A stretch of 7,100 nucleotides of DNA from Sutterella sp. Its GTDB lineage: Bacteria > Pseudomonadota > Gammaproteobacteria > Burkholderiales > Burkholderiaceae_F. Position numbers and translations under genes: made by a program. The notes under the pieces are model-generated. The model was not told where the DNA came from, searched no databases, and saw only the letters and a list, made by a program, of their open reading frames with translations. This document shows, one piece after another, positions 1 to 6,627 of the stretch. The DNA is taken from assembly GCA_020025965.1 (NCBI GenBank), contig JAHHRG010000077.1, positions 1 to 7,100 of the forward strand. Direction: 5' to 3'. Numbering within the stretch: the first letter of the stretch is position 1; each line of letters opens with the position of its first letter.

Positions 1-202
1 AAATGACATCGACGGCATCGTTTCCTCAAGCGAGTTCAAAATCAACACTTCGGTTCTTGAGGGCGTCAATAATCGGATCAAGCAAATAAAGCGCCGTGCT
101 TACGGTTTCCACGACGACCACTACTTTTACCGCGTTCCCCGGAATTCCAAGAAGAACCTTTTTTATCCGTCAGCCCGAAAGCCGCTCCGATTCCCGTCAT
201 GA
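1..202 (+). CDS. ISL3-family transposase, C-terminal end (partial at window edge)
   Basis: The reading frame starting at base 2 is open to the TGA at 200-202 and gives about 66 residues. It contains the stretch LEGVNNRIKQIKRRAYGF followed by HDDHYFYR. This matches the conserved C-terminal end of DDE transposases of the ISL3 (IS204/IS1001/IS1165) family, where the catalytic glutamate lies in the 'EG.NN.IK..KR.AYG' block, so the last acidic catalytic residue is present here. The N-terminal zinc-binding and HTH parts and the first two catalytic aspartates lie outside the window, so I cannot tell whether the gene is intact. About 20 further residues (ending KPLRFPS) follow the usual family end. 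The stop codon overlaps the terminator of the oppositely oriented neighbour, and I see no clear terminal inverted repeat between the stop and 278. This suggests a decayed or truncated insertion rather than a tidy element. The family call is from the motif only. Confidence 0.8.
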   Translation, partial: NDIDGIVSSSEFKINTSVLEGVNNRIKQIKRRAYGFHDDHYFYRVPRNSKKNLFYPSARKPLRFPS

Positions 203-230
203 AAAAGGCCGCCTCCGAAGAGACGGCCTT
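202..230 (-). terminator. Intrinsic terminator of the flavin reductase gene (UUCG tetraloop)
   Basis: On the minus strand an 11-bp stem (arms 220-230 and 205-215, one G-U wobble) closes on a UUCG loop with the favoured C-G closing pair. It is followed directly by a run of five T (206-202). It lies about 50 bases past the stop codon of the minus-strand reductase gene. Read on the + strand the wobble becomes a C-A mismatch and no T-run follows, so it is a one-way terminator. It overlaps the stop codon of the transposase fragment. Confidence 0.85.
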
Positions 231-278
231 CACACTAGTTAACAGCCAATGTTAGAGATTCGCGAATAAATCAAGCGA

Positions 279-2087
279 TTACTTCGCATCCTTCACGACC
301 TGCTGACCTGCGGTATAACCGAAGACCATGCAGTCGGCGATGGCGTTACCGCCCAAGCGGTTCGAGCCGTGGATACCACCGGTGACTTCACCGGCAGCAT
401 AAAGACCCTTGATGACCTTACCGTCAGCACCGACCACCTGAGCGTGTTCGTTGATCTTGATACCGCCCATCGTGTGGTGAACGGTCGGGACCTTCTTGCA
501 AGCGTACCACGGACCTTCGGTCAACTTCACGTCAGCCTTGTTGTTGGCGACGAAGCCGAGCGGGTCAACGGCACCGTCAACAAAGCTGTTGTAGTTGTCG
601 ATAGAGCCCTTCAGATTTTCGGCCTTCATACCAGTCTTTTCAGCCAAGGCTTCGAGTGTATCGGCTTCGACGACGCTGCCCTGCGCAACCATGTTCTTGA
701 TGGACGCACCGTTGCGGTCCACAAAGTCGCGGCTTGGGTAACGGACGTGGTTGACGACGATCCAATACGTGCTACCCGGCTGATCGATAATGCCCTGAGC
801 AAGAACGTCACGCGGAGCGCCTTCGTTTACGAAGCGATCGCCGTTAATGTTCACGAATATACGATTACGACCCGACGTACGAATGTTTTCCATCAACCCC
901 GTACCTGGGGTACCGCAAGGGTGAATCTGAATGTCGTCCAACCCCACCAAAGCTGCACCGTACTTTTCAGCCAAAACAAGACCTTCGCCCTGTGCGGAAT
1001 TCTTGAGGTTCGTGCAACCAAGCGCTTCGTCAAGTTTCACGTGCTTCCAAACGCCGGTGTTGACTTCCTGGCGGAACTTCACGTTCGCACCGAAACCGCC
1101 CGTGGCGATAATGACACCCTGGTTAGCCGAAACGATCACCTTGCGGCCGAAATTGTCAGCAATAGCGCCGGAAATACGGTCATTGGCCATGATCAGGTCG
1201 GTGACATGCGCATCGGTAATGACTTCAATAGCGCCCTTCGAGTCGGCGATCACCTTTTCGAAAGTACGGATATAGGTGTTGCCCGACGGCGTGGCTGGAT
1301 AGTGACTGCGCTGCCAGAGGGCGCCCGTTGCAGTCCCGATTTCATCCTTAAACTGAACGCCCAAGGATTCCATCCATTCGACGGCCTTCATCGAGTTGTC
1401 CGTCAAATACTTCACCATTTCAGGCGTTCCCTTGTCGTGTCCGCCCTTCATGGTCTGTTCGTAGAACTTTTCATGAGAGTCTTCAATACCGAGCTTGCCC
1501 TGACGCTTCGGGTCAACGGCGTTCAATGCGCCTTCGGAGACGTTCGTTGAGCCGCCCAGGAAGCCTTGCTTTTCAAGCACCACAACCTTCTTGGCCCCGG
1601 CCTGATGGGCGGAAATAGCAGCCGCCAAACCGGCACCGCCACCGCCGACAACGACCACATCAGCCTGAAGCTTGAGTTCGCCGACAGGATGCTGTTCGAC
1701 CTGCTTATTCAAGGCCTTCATATCGCCCTTGGCTTCCTTCAAGCACTGGCTCACGCCGTTGCGAAGAGCAAAGCTGGAAAGCGTTGCGCCCGTCATGGCA
1801 TCAACCCCCAGAGACTGATACTGAATAATCTTGTCGCTCATCTTCTGGAGCGCAACCTTCCCAACACCGATGGTTTCGAGGTTGTCGGAAACATCAATCG
1901 TTTCGATACGATCTTTAGAGACTGTAACCTTAACGGTCATAGGAGCATTGTGGCCGTTCACGGTCGCCGTATAGGTACCCGGCGTAAAGGTGCACGGAGC
2001 CTTCGTCACCTCAGGTTCCGACTGACTGCACCCCGCTGTCGCAAGCGCTACCAAAGCGGCCAAAACTAATGTTCTTGTTTTAAACAT
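279..2087 (-). CDS. Lipoprotein FMN/FAD-dependent reductase (fumarate/urocanate reductase superfamily), substrate unassigned
   Basis: The protein has 602 residues from the ATG at 2085-2087. That start is chosen because GGAGG (2095-2099) sits 7 bases upstream; an upstream in-frame ATG at 2118-2120 would swallow the ribosome site. Residues 1-20 are a Sec-type lipoprotein signal with lipobox TAGC (Cys20), so it should be membrane-anchored and face the periplasm. Residues about 35-120 form an FMN_bind domain with DAMTGAT (96-102), which fits the ApbE flavinylation motif, Thr102 being the acceptor. Residues about 142-595 are the FAD-binding/fumarate reductase fold, with GGGGAG (148-153), Glu172, His389, the catalytic acid Arg426, HHTMGG (537-542) and NRLGGNA with Arg577. 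There is no CXXCH, hence no c-type haem. Compared with Shewanella Fcc3 (recalled alignment, ungapped from His365 to Arg402), Thr377, Glu378 and Arg381 are replaced by Asn, Ile and Ser. A classical fumarate reductase is therefore unlikely, and the electron donor is not encoded here. Confidence 0.9.
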   Translation of the reverse strand: MFKTRTLVLAALVALATAGCSQSEPEVTKAPCTFTPGTYTATVNGHNAPMTVKVTVSKDRIETIDVSDNLETIGVGKVALQKMSDKIIQYQSLGVDAMTGATLSSFALRNGVSQCLKEAKGDMKALNKQVEQHPVGELKLQADVVVVGGGGAGLAAAISAHQAGAKKVVVLEKQGFLGGSTNVSEGALNAVDPKRQGKLGIEDSHEKFYEQTMKGGHDKGTPEMVKYLTDNSMKAVEWMESLGVQFKDEIGTATGALWQRSHYPATPSGNTYIRTFEKVIADSKGAIEVITDAHVTDLIMANDRISGAIADNFGRKVIVSANQGVIIATGGFGANVKFRQEVNTGVWKHVKLDEALGCTNLKNSAQGEGLVLAEKYGAALVGLDDIQIHPCGTPGTGLMENIRTSGRNRIFVNINGDRFVNEGAPRDVLAQGIIDQPGSTYWIVVNHVRYPSRDFVDRNGASIKNMVAQGSVVEADTLEALAEKTGMKAENLKGSIDNYNSFVDGAVDPLGFVANNKADVKLTEGPWYACKKVPTVHHTMGGIKINEHAQVVGADGKVIKGLYAAGEVTGGIHGSNRLGGNAIADCMVFGYTAGQQVVKDAK

Positions 2088-2094
2088 GAGAAAG

Positions 2095-2099
2095 CCTCC
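2095..2099 (-). promoter_or_regulatory. Ribosome binding site that decides the reductase start
   Basis: The minus strand reads GGAGG with 7 bases before the ATG at 2087-2085. This selects the 602-residue start, which begins exactly at the lipoprotein signal peptide, over the in-frame ATG 33 bases upstream that has no comparable site. Confidence 0.8.
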
Positions 2100-2196
2100 A
2101 TAAAAATTCCTTACTTTCAAAGGCTAACCCCCTTTTTTCTCAATAGCTAGGTGATAAACCCTAATAGAACGGCTTCGAATGCTTTGGAGAGGCGAT

Positions 2197-2234
2197 AAAA
2201 AGCAAACGGGCATGTTTTTTTAAACACGCCCGTT
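2197..2234 (-). terminator. Intrinsic terminator of the exchanger gene
   Basis: On the minus strand a 13-bp stem (arms 2234-2222 and 2217-2205, one G-U wobble) encloses an AAAA loop (2221-2218). It is followed within three bases by TTTTT (2201-2197). It lies about 50 bases after the exchanger stop codon and about 110 bases before the reductase start codon. It separates the two same-strand genes into different transcription units. The reductase promoter must then lie in 2100-2196; I see no convincing -35/-10 pair there. Confidence 0.85.
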
Positions 2235-2283
2235 AACAGGATATTTCTTATGAAAACAAGGATCCTTCCCGTCCGTTTTTCTC

Positions 2284-3954
2284 CTAGGCAACAAAGAATA
2301 GAAGAAGAACAATCTGACCGGAAATGATGCGCAGGAACATGGCCAAGGGATAAACGGTCGAGTACGCGAGGACGGCAAGACCGCGCTCGGACAGACTGTT
2401 CACAAAGCTCAATGATGAACTGCTCGTCGAGCTCCCAGCAATGAGACCCGCAATTGTGTGGAAATTCAATTTCATGAAGCGACGACCGACGATTGACATC
2501 ACAAGCATCGGAACTACGGCAATGACGAAACCGATGGCCATATACACCCAGCCGATGCCATTCGCGAAAGCATCGAAGAAGAGATGCCCTGCGCCGAGAC
2601 CGACGCTCGCCAGAAAGAAGGTCTGCCCCCATTCGCGCAGCATCAGATTGGCGGAAACTGTCGTATAGGTCACCAAATGAAACCGAGGGCCGTAGTAGCT
2701 AAGGAGAATGGCCGCAATGAGTGGCCCACCAGCAAGGCCCAACTTGATCGCCACGGGCATGCCCGGGAAGCTGATTGGAAGGCTCCCAATCACCAGCCCA
2801 AAGGCAATCCCCACGAAAATCGCAAAGACGTTAGGGCGTTCCAAACGCTTTTCCTGATTACCCATCAAAGCGGCCAACCGCGCGACAGCATTCGTCGGTC
2901 CCACACAATTGAGCGTATCGCCCAACTGCAAACGCAGAGAATCAAACGGCAAAAGCGTCACTCCCGAACGATTCACACGCGTTATGTTGACACCGTCCAT
3001 TCTGGAGAGATGCAGGTCTTCGATCAAAATACCGTTCACTTCTTCACGGGTGACTCGGATCAAGCGAGACACCAATGGCGAATGTTCGGTGGCCAAATCG
3101 ATCTCTTTATCTTCTTCGCCACAGAAAGAACAGATAGCTTCCTTATCTTTGGGGGCCGAGACAATACGGAGTTTGTCACCATCGTGCACGACCGTATCGG
3201 CCGTCGGACTTGTAATTACGCCCTTGTTCAGAATGCGCGAGCAAATAAAGTGACGCCCCACGAGATTGCGGATTTCTCGCAACGTATGAGCATCCAGTGC
3301 ATGGTTCGTCACGGTCGTGTGAAAATAGATCGGCGTCTGAGCGCGCTTTTTCTGATTTTCGACCCAGACCTCTTCTTCGGCCGCCATGTCAATATTGTAG
3401 AGTTTTCGAATAATGAGAAGCACCGTAATCACACCGATAATCGACACAGGGTAGGCACAGGCATAGCCCACGGCAATGTCACCCTGATAGCCCAGAGTAG
3501 CTAAAGCTTCCTGAGTTGCCCCCAAACCAGGTGTACTCGTCACGGCCCCGAAGTGCACGCCCAGAAGTTGCGGCAAATCGAGAGCCCCGCCAGTGAAGAT
3601 CCAGATTGCTATCGTGAGCAAGATACTCACCAAGAGCGACAGTATCATGAGACCGTTTAAGCCCCAGCCATTATTTTTAAGTGTAGTAAAGAATGAAGGG
3701 CCCACCTGTAGGCCGATGAAGAACACAAAGAGAACGAGACCGAAATTACGGAAAAAGCCAATAATCTGCGCATCAATTTCAACGCCCAAATAGCGGGCAA
3801 TCAGGCCCAAAAAAAGCACGCAGGTAACGCCAAGAGACACTCCCCCAATCTTAAAACGCCCGACCCAGAGGCCGACAGCAATGATGATCGAATAAGCAAG
3901 GAGCGCATGTGTGAAAGAGCTCGAATCGGAAAAAAGTGTTAGAAGCCAATCCAT
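2284..3954 (-). CDS. AspT/YidE/YbjL-family membrane exchanger with two RCK_C (TrkA_C) domains
   Basis: At 556 residues the protein has the usual family length (about 540-560). The order is: membrane repeat 1 (about 12-185), a cytosolic part with two RCK_C/TrkA_C domains (about 205-275 and 292-365), and membrane repeat 2 (about 374-555). Internal duplication is visible: FGLVLFVFFIGLQVGPSFF (71-89) matches WGQTFFLASVGLGAGHLFF (442-460). GAVTSTPGLGATQEAL (136-151) followed by YACAYP matches GLIAGSSTSSSSLSF (503-517) followed by YSTVYP. The second copy lacks the proline normally found in this motif. Family members exchange aspartate for alanine or move related acids; the substrate cannot be read from sequence. 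The start is ATG at 3952-3954, with GGTGG (3962-3966) 7 bases upstream. It is followed by its own terminator at 2197-2234. It sits between the LysR gene and the reductase gene on the same strand, so a role in carrying an amino acid or dicarboxylate related to the reductase is possible but not shown. Confidence 0.85.
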   Translation of the reverse strand: MDWLLTLFSDSSSFTHALLAYSIIIAVGLWVGRFKIGGVSLGVTCVLFLGLIARYLGVEIDAQIIGFFRNFGLVLFVFFIGLQVGPSFFTTLKNNGWGLNGLMILSLLVSILLTIAIWIFTGGALDLPQLLGVHFGAVTSTPGLGATQEALATLGYQGDIAVGYACAYPVSIIGVITVLLIIRKLYNIDMAAEEEVWVENQKKRAQTPIYFHTTVTNHALDAHTLREIRNLVGRHFICSRILNKGVITSPTADTVVHDGDKLRIVSAPKDKEAICSFCGEEDKEIDLATEHSPLVSRLIRVTREEVNGILIEDLHLSRMDGVNITRVNRSGVTLLPFDSLRLQLGDTLNCVGPTNAVARLAALMGNQEKRLERPNVFAIFVGIAFGLVIGSLPISFPGMPVAIKLGLAGGPLIAAILLSYYGPRFHLVTYTTVSANLMLREWGQTFFLASVGLGAGHLFFDAFANGIGWVYMAIGFVIAVVPMLVMSIVGRRFMKLNFHTIAGLIAGSSTSSSSLSFVNSLSERGLAVLAYSTVYPLAMFLRIISGQIVLLLFFVA

Positions 3955-4163
3955 CTTGAGGCCACCGATAACAGATGAGCGAAAAGTGAATTTATTATTG
4001 TAAATCTTTTGACGTCGAAAATGTTGAAAGAATGTCCATCTCGCGGCTCAAGCGAAAGAGAGTTTCATTAGTCACAAGCAACAAACGAAGAGAATGCCCG
4101 CCGTTTTCAGTTGAGGTTCCCCAACATCGTGTCTCGTGCGACCTTTCAGACGCTTTGGAAAGC
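3955..4163 (-). promoter_or_regulatory. Intergenic region upstream of the exchanger gene; likely promoter, weakly defined
   Basis: This is 209 bases between the LysR stop and the exchanger start. It holds an AT-rich stretch (3985-4010) with the -10-like TACAAT on the minus strand (3997-4002), but no good -35 at the right distance. I see no U-tract terminator after the LysR gene, so some read-through from it into the exchanger gene is possible. A short inverted repeat near 4113-4128 has a loop too small and no T-run, so it is not called a terminator. Confidence 0.35.
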
Positions 4164-5048
4164 TCATACCTTCTTCAAACTCTTATCAATCGCTTTCTTG
4201 AGACTTCTGAACCACCAATCGACATAAGCTTTCGGTACCTCGTCGCGTTTGCAACGAAGAACAAGTCGTTCTGGTGGCAATTCTATCGGCGGTTCCAAGA
4301 GCACGCACTGTGTACGCACCCCTGGCTGTGAAAGGACGATCGAGCGCGGCAAAATCGTCCACCCGATCCCACGTGCGACCAGCCCCATCGCCCAAACGCC
4401 CGAGTCAACTTCCCAGTGATCGTCAGAAAGCGACGTAATCGGTGCATCACCGTCTCGCACCGCCACAACTATCTGTCGGTAACGGCGCAAATCGTCAAGC
4501 GTCAAATGCTCTAGATCCGCCAGCGGGTGTTTTTTGGACACACATATACACACAGGCGCATGCCCCAACACATATTCGTCAACATCCAAGGCCGCACGAC
4601 TCGAGAAAATGAGGGCCATTTTCATATCGAGCTTTTTAAAAAACCAGTCTGTTTCGGACGAGGCAATGTTTTCAACCTGCAGGCGCACATCCGGGAAATC
4701 ACGAGCGAAATTGCGCACAATATCGAGAATCAGCGGAATTTCGAGCCCCATGTCCACCCCCATATAGAGAACCGGATGCGGTAGACGATACAAAGCAGTA
4801 GCGCGACTCTCAAAACGATCTGCCTCGGCTATGACACGGCGCGCCGATGGAAGCAACTCCGCAGCAACGTCAGTCATCACGGGCGCGGGCGTACGCTCGA
4901 AAAGCTTGAAACCCAATTCACTTTCCATCCCGGCAATATGGGTCGAAATGACGGATTGAGCCTTGCCAAGACGTCGCGCGGCGGCGGAGAACCCCCCTTC
5001 GTCAGCGACAGCGATAAAACTTTTCAGTTCGTCAATTCGTAAACTCAT
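4164..5048 (-). CDS. LysR-type transcriptional regulator
   Basis: The protein has 294 residues from the ATG at 5046-5048. An in-frame ATG 27 bases upstream (5073-5075) is open, but only the inner start begins like a LysR protein (SLRIDELKSFIAVAD) and has GAGGG (5059-5063) about 10 bases ahead. The winged HTH lies at about residues 4-62, with the helix-turn-helix in FSAAARRLG..QSVISTHIAG and then ELGFKLFER (44-52). A linker helix follows (about 60-88). The effector-binding periplasmic-protein-like domain runs from about 92 to 285, and length is typical. The C-terminal end is lysine-rich (AIDKSLKKV). It is divergent from the MFS gene with about 110 bases between start codons, the classic LysR layout, so control of that gene and of itself is the simplest inference. 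The inducer is unknown. Confidence 0.92.
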   Translation of the reverse strand: MSLRIDELKSFIAVADEGGFSAAARRLGKAQSVISTHIAGMESELGFKLFERTPAPVMTDVAAELLPSARRVIAEADRFESRATALYRLPHPVLYMGVDMGLEIPLILDIVRNFARDFPDVRLQVENIASSETDWFFKKLDMKMALIFSSRAALDVDEYVLGHAPVCICVSKKHPLADLEHLTLDDLRRYRQIVVAVRDGDAPITSLSDDHWEVDSGVWAMGLVARGIGWTILPRSIVLSQPGVRTQCVLLEPPIELPPERLVLRCKRDEVPKAYVDWWFRSLKKAIDKSLKKV

Positions 5049-5160
5049 TCTTTTACAACCCTCTTCTATCAGCATCTATCAACATTATGATTAAGTCGAT
5101 CTTGTACTAGATATATCCTTGATAGGATAATACTCCTGTTTGTTTTTTCACTGGAGTTTT
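5049..5160. promoter_or_regulatory. Divergent control region between the LysR and MFS genes
   Basis: On the + strand a -10-like GATAAT (5126-5131) lies 18 bases after a weak -35-like TTGTAC (5102-5107), giving a leader of about 20 bases to the MFS start. On the minus strand CATAAT (5089-5084) could be the LysR -10, but its -35 is poor. The region carries a perfect palindrome at 5114-5129, a second dyad ATCA-N6-TGAT (5078-5091), and TTGATAG copies in both orientations (minus 5082-5076, + 5119-5125; variant CTGATAG, minus 5072-5066). These are candidate LysR sites. Confidence 0.5.
5114..5129. promoter_or_regulatory. Candidate operator: perfect palindrome TATCCT-TGAT-AGGATA
   Basis: Two perfect 6-base arms flank a 4-base centre. 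The right arm overlaps the proposed -10 element of the MFS promoter, so a bound protein there would block transcription. The even-length symmetry does not fit the usual LysR T-N11-A box centred on the same point, so another repressor is also possible. Confidence 0.45.
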
Positions 5161-6435
5161 ATGTCTTCCATCGACCGGCAAACGCCGCGCGTAGAATCCA
5201 CTGCGATTGCTGATATTTCCTCGCTCACTGGCGTCGGTTCCACCACGGAGATCAATCCTAAATATGTGGACGGAGCTCAACAAAAGTTTCGTCGCAAAAT
5301 CAATGCCGCCCGTGTCGGATTCTTCACCGGCGGCTTTACGGTAGCTTGTTGGGCGCCAATTATTCCCTTTGTTCAAAACAACCTCTCGCTCGAACCGTCG
5401 CATCTGGGACTTTTGCTGTTAGGCTTGGGAATCGGCTCATTTGTCGGCATGCCGATTGCCGGCACGCTCACAGCCAAATTCGGCTCGCGCACCGCTCTGG
5501 GACTCTCTGGACTCCTTTCATGTCTTCTCCTTGTGATGCTCGCCTGGATGCCAGGCTATTACTTCGAATGCGTCGCGCTCCTCGCTTACGGTATCACTCT
5601 CGGTTGTCTTGAGGTGTCCGTCAATATTTACGGCACGCGTCTTCAAAAAGCTGTAGGGTATCCTATTTTATCCGGCCTTCACGCCTGTTATTCTATCGGC
5701 GAAGTGTCGGCCGCCGGTCTTCTTTCTTTATTACTCATCATCAACACGCCGCTCCTTGGTAGCGTCACCTTCCTGATGTTCGCCCTCGGTGCTGTTTTGA
5801 TCTACGCACTTCAACATATTGAAAACGATCGAGCCTTTGAAGATATCAAGCACAAACACTTTACTTTTGTGATCCCAAAGGGCCTTCTCCTCGTCGTCTC
5901 AGGGATCTGTGCCACGGCCTTCTTGGCAGAAGGCGCTATGCTCGACTGGGGGGCTATGTACCTCACAAAGGAAGGCGGTACACCTTTAAAAGCCGCTGGC
6001 TTCGGTTACACTGTTTTTGTGTTGGCTATGGCTCTGTCCCGCTTGATCGGTGACAGTCTTGTGAAGAAAATCGGCACCGAAGCAGTTCTTTATGGCGGCA
6101 TGCTCGTTGACGTCCTGGCGCTTCTCGCTATGGTGATCTGGCCTACGCCTGTCGTGCTCTTTATTGCACTCTTTGCGATGGGTTTCGGCGTCGCCAATAT
6201 CGCCCCGATTCTGATTACGGTTGCGAGTCGCATCAAGGGCGTGGATACGACGACTGCCGTGACGGTTGTAACGACCTTCGGTTACGGCGGTCTGATGTTG
6301 GGGCCGGCTTTGCTCGGTTACATTGCCGACTTCTTTTCCCTGAAGGCTTGCTTCCTCTTTATCGCCGTTCTTTTAACGCTAATGGGCGTGATTGCAAAAA
6401 TGATGGTGACGCACGAACACCTGCATCACGAGTAA
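5161..6435 (+). CDS. MFS transporter, YbjJ-like
   Basis: The protein has 424 residues from the ATG at 5161, with GGAG (5153-5156) close upstream (4 bases, slightly short). An in-frame TTG at 5140 has no ribosome site. After a hydrophilic N-terminal tail of about 45 residues it has about 12 hydrophobic segments in two halves. Landmarks shared with E. coli YbjJ (compared from memory) are: LEVSVNIYG (150-158, where YbjJ has AEVAINVEG), the histidine of SGLHACYSIG (171-180), FLAEGAMLDW (254-263, charged residues within the first helix of the second half; YbjJ has AFAEGSANDW), and TTFGYGGLMLGPALLGY (371-387). YbjJ itself has no firmly established substrate, so none is assigned; the buried Glu and Asp suggest proton coupling (inference). 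The C-terminus ends HEHLHHE. It is transcribed away from the LysR gene, its likely regulator. I find no convincing terminator after the stop. Confidence 0.9.
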   Translation: MSSIDRQTPRVESTAIADISSLTGVGSTTEINPKYVDGAQQKFRRKINAARVGFFTGGFTVACWAPIIPFVQNNLSLEPSHLGLLLLGLGIGSFVGMPIAGTLTAKFGSRTALGLSGLLSCLLLVMLAWMPGYYFECVALLAYGITLGCLEVSVNIYGTRLQKAVGYPILSGLHACYSIGEVSAAGLLSLLLIINTPLLGSVTFLMFALGAVLIYALQHIENDRAFEDIKHKHFTFVIPKGLLLVVSGICATAFLAEGAMLDWGAMYLTKEGGTPLKAAGFGYTVFVLAMALSRLIGDSLVKKIGTEAVLYGGMLVDVLALLAMVIWPTPVVLFIALFAMGFGVANIAPILITVASRIKGVDTTTAVTVVTTFGYGGLMLGPALLGYIADFFSLKACFLFIAVLLTLMGVIAKMMVTHEHLHHE

Positions 6436-6540
6436 GCCCTCTGCGCTTTGCTCGAATGACAGAAGCTCACGAATTCTTCTTATGGACCTCTTTAAATTGC
6501 TTTCAAGCACAGTCTGCCCGCTTCGCCTATTTCTTCCTCG
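6436..6540. other. Spacer after the MFS gene; 3' exon side of the intron relic
   Basis: These 105 bases have no supported gene. A weak AGAAG/CTTCT repeat (about 6460-6482) with a 10-base loop and no T-run is not a credible terminator. By the domain VI model below, the group II intron ends at 6541, so this stretch would be the flanking exon sequence on its 3' side. Confidence 0.5.
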
Positions 6541-6547
6541 ATCAAGT

Positions 6548-6580
6548 AGGAGGCGTGGAATTATTTTTCTACGCCGTCCT
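6548..6580 (-). ncRNA. Group II intron domain VI with branch-point A at 6547
   Basis: On the minus strand AGGA pairs with UCCU, then after a bulged C GGCGU pairs with ACGCC. Next come an A-C mismatch, GAA/UUC and a 6-base A-rich loop. The unpaired A at 6547 lies 7 bases from the proposed 3' splice end at 6541, the usual 7-8 base distance for the lariat branch point. No T-run follows on either strand, so this is not a terminator. Confidence 0.7.
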
Positions 6581-6585
6581 CTCAC

Positions 6586-6617
6586 ACCACTCACCGTACC
6601 GTTCGGTAGTGGGCGGT
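6586..6617 (-). ncRNA. Group II intron domain V (catalytic hairpin)
   Basis: On the minus strand a 9-pair lower stem (6617-6609 with 6594-6586) carries the CGC form of the catalytic triad (6615-6613). It is followed by a 4-bp upper stem UACC/GGUA, a GAAC loop, and the two-base bulge CG (6596-6595) on the 3' side. This reproduces the domain V layout including the asymmetric bulge. One pair next to the triad (C6612/A6591) is a mismatch where functional copies pair, a likely sign of decay. Confidence 0.75.
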
Positions 6618-6627
6618 TTCTAAAGTG

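Noticed and set aside
369..1550. Long + strand open frame of 393 codons
   Set aside because: It is antisense to the well-supported reductase gene, shows no recognisable domain, and has composition expected of a shadow frame; no ribosome site supports it.
2584..3504. Long + strand open frame of 306 codons
   Set aside because: It is antisense to the exchanger gene, is Arg/His/Gln-rich as shadow frames are, and has no family motif.
4113..4128. Inverted repeat GTTGAGG/CCCCAAC as LysR terminator
   Set aside because: The loop would be two bases, the stem has a mismatch or wobble, and no T-run follows.
5049..5075. Upstream ATG start for the LysR protein
   Set aside because: The extra nine residues do not match the family N-terminus, and the ribosome site lies inside them, in front of the inner ATG.
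5140..5160. Upstream TTG start adding 7 residues to the MFS protein
   Set aside because: No Shine-Dalgarno precedes it, and the added codons cover the ribosome site of the ATG at 5161.
6379..6594. Minus-strand open frame of 71 codons overlapping the MFS end
   Set aside because: It is an Arg-rich shadow of the MFS 3' end and the intron domain VI, with no ribosome site or motif.
6548..6612. Pair of hairpins as MFS transcription terminators
   Set aside because: Neither is followed by a T-run on either strand; the minus-strand pairings fit group II intron domains V and VI better.
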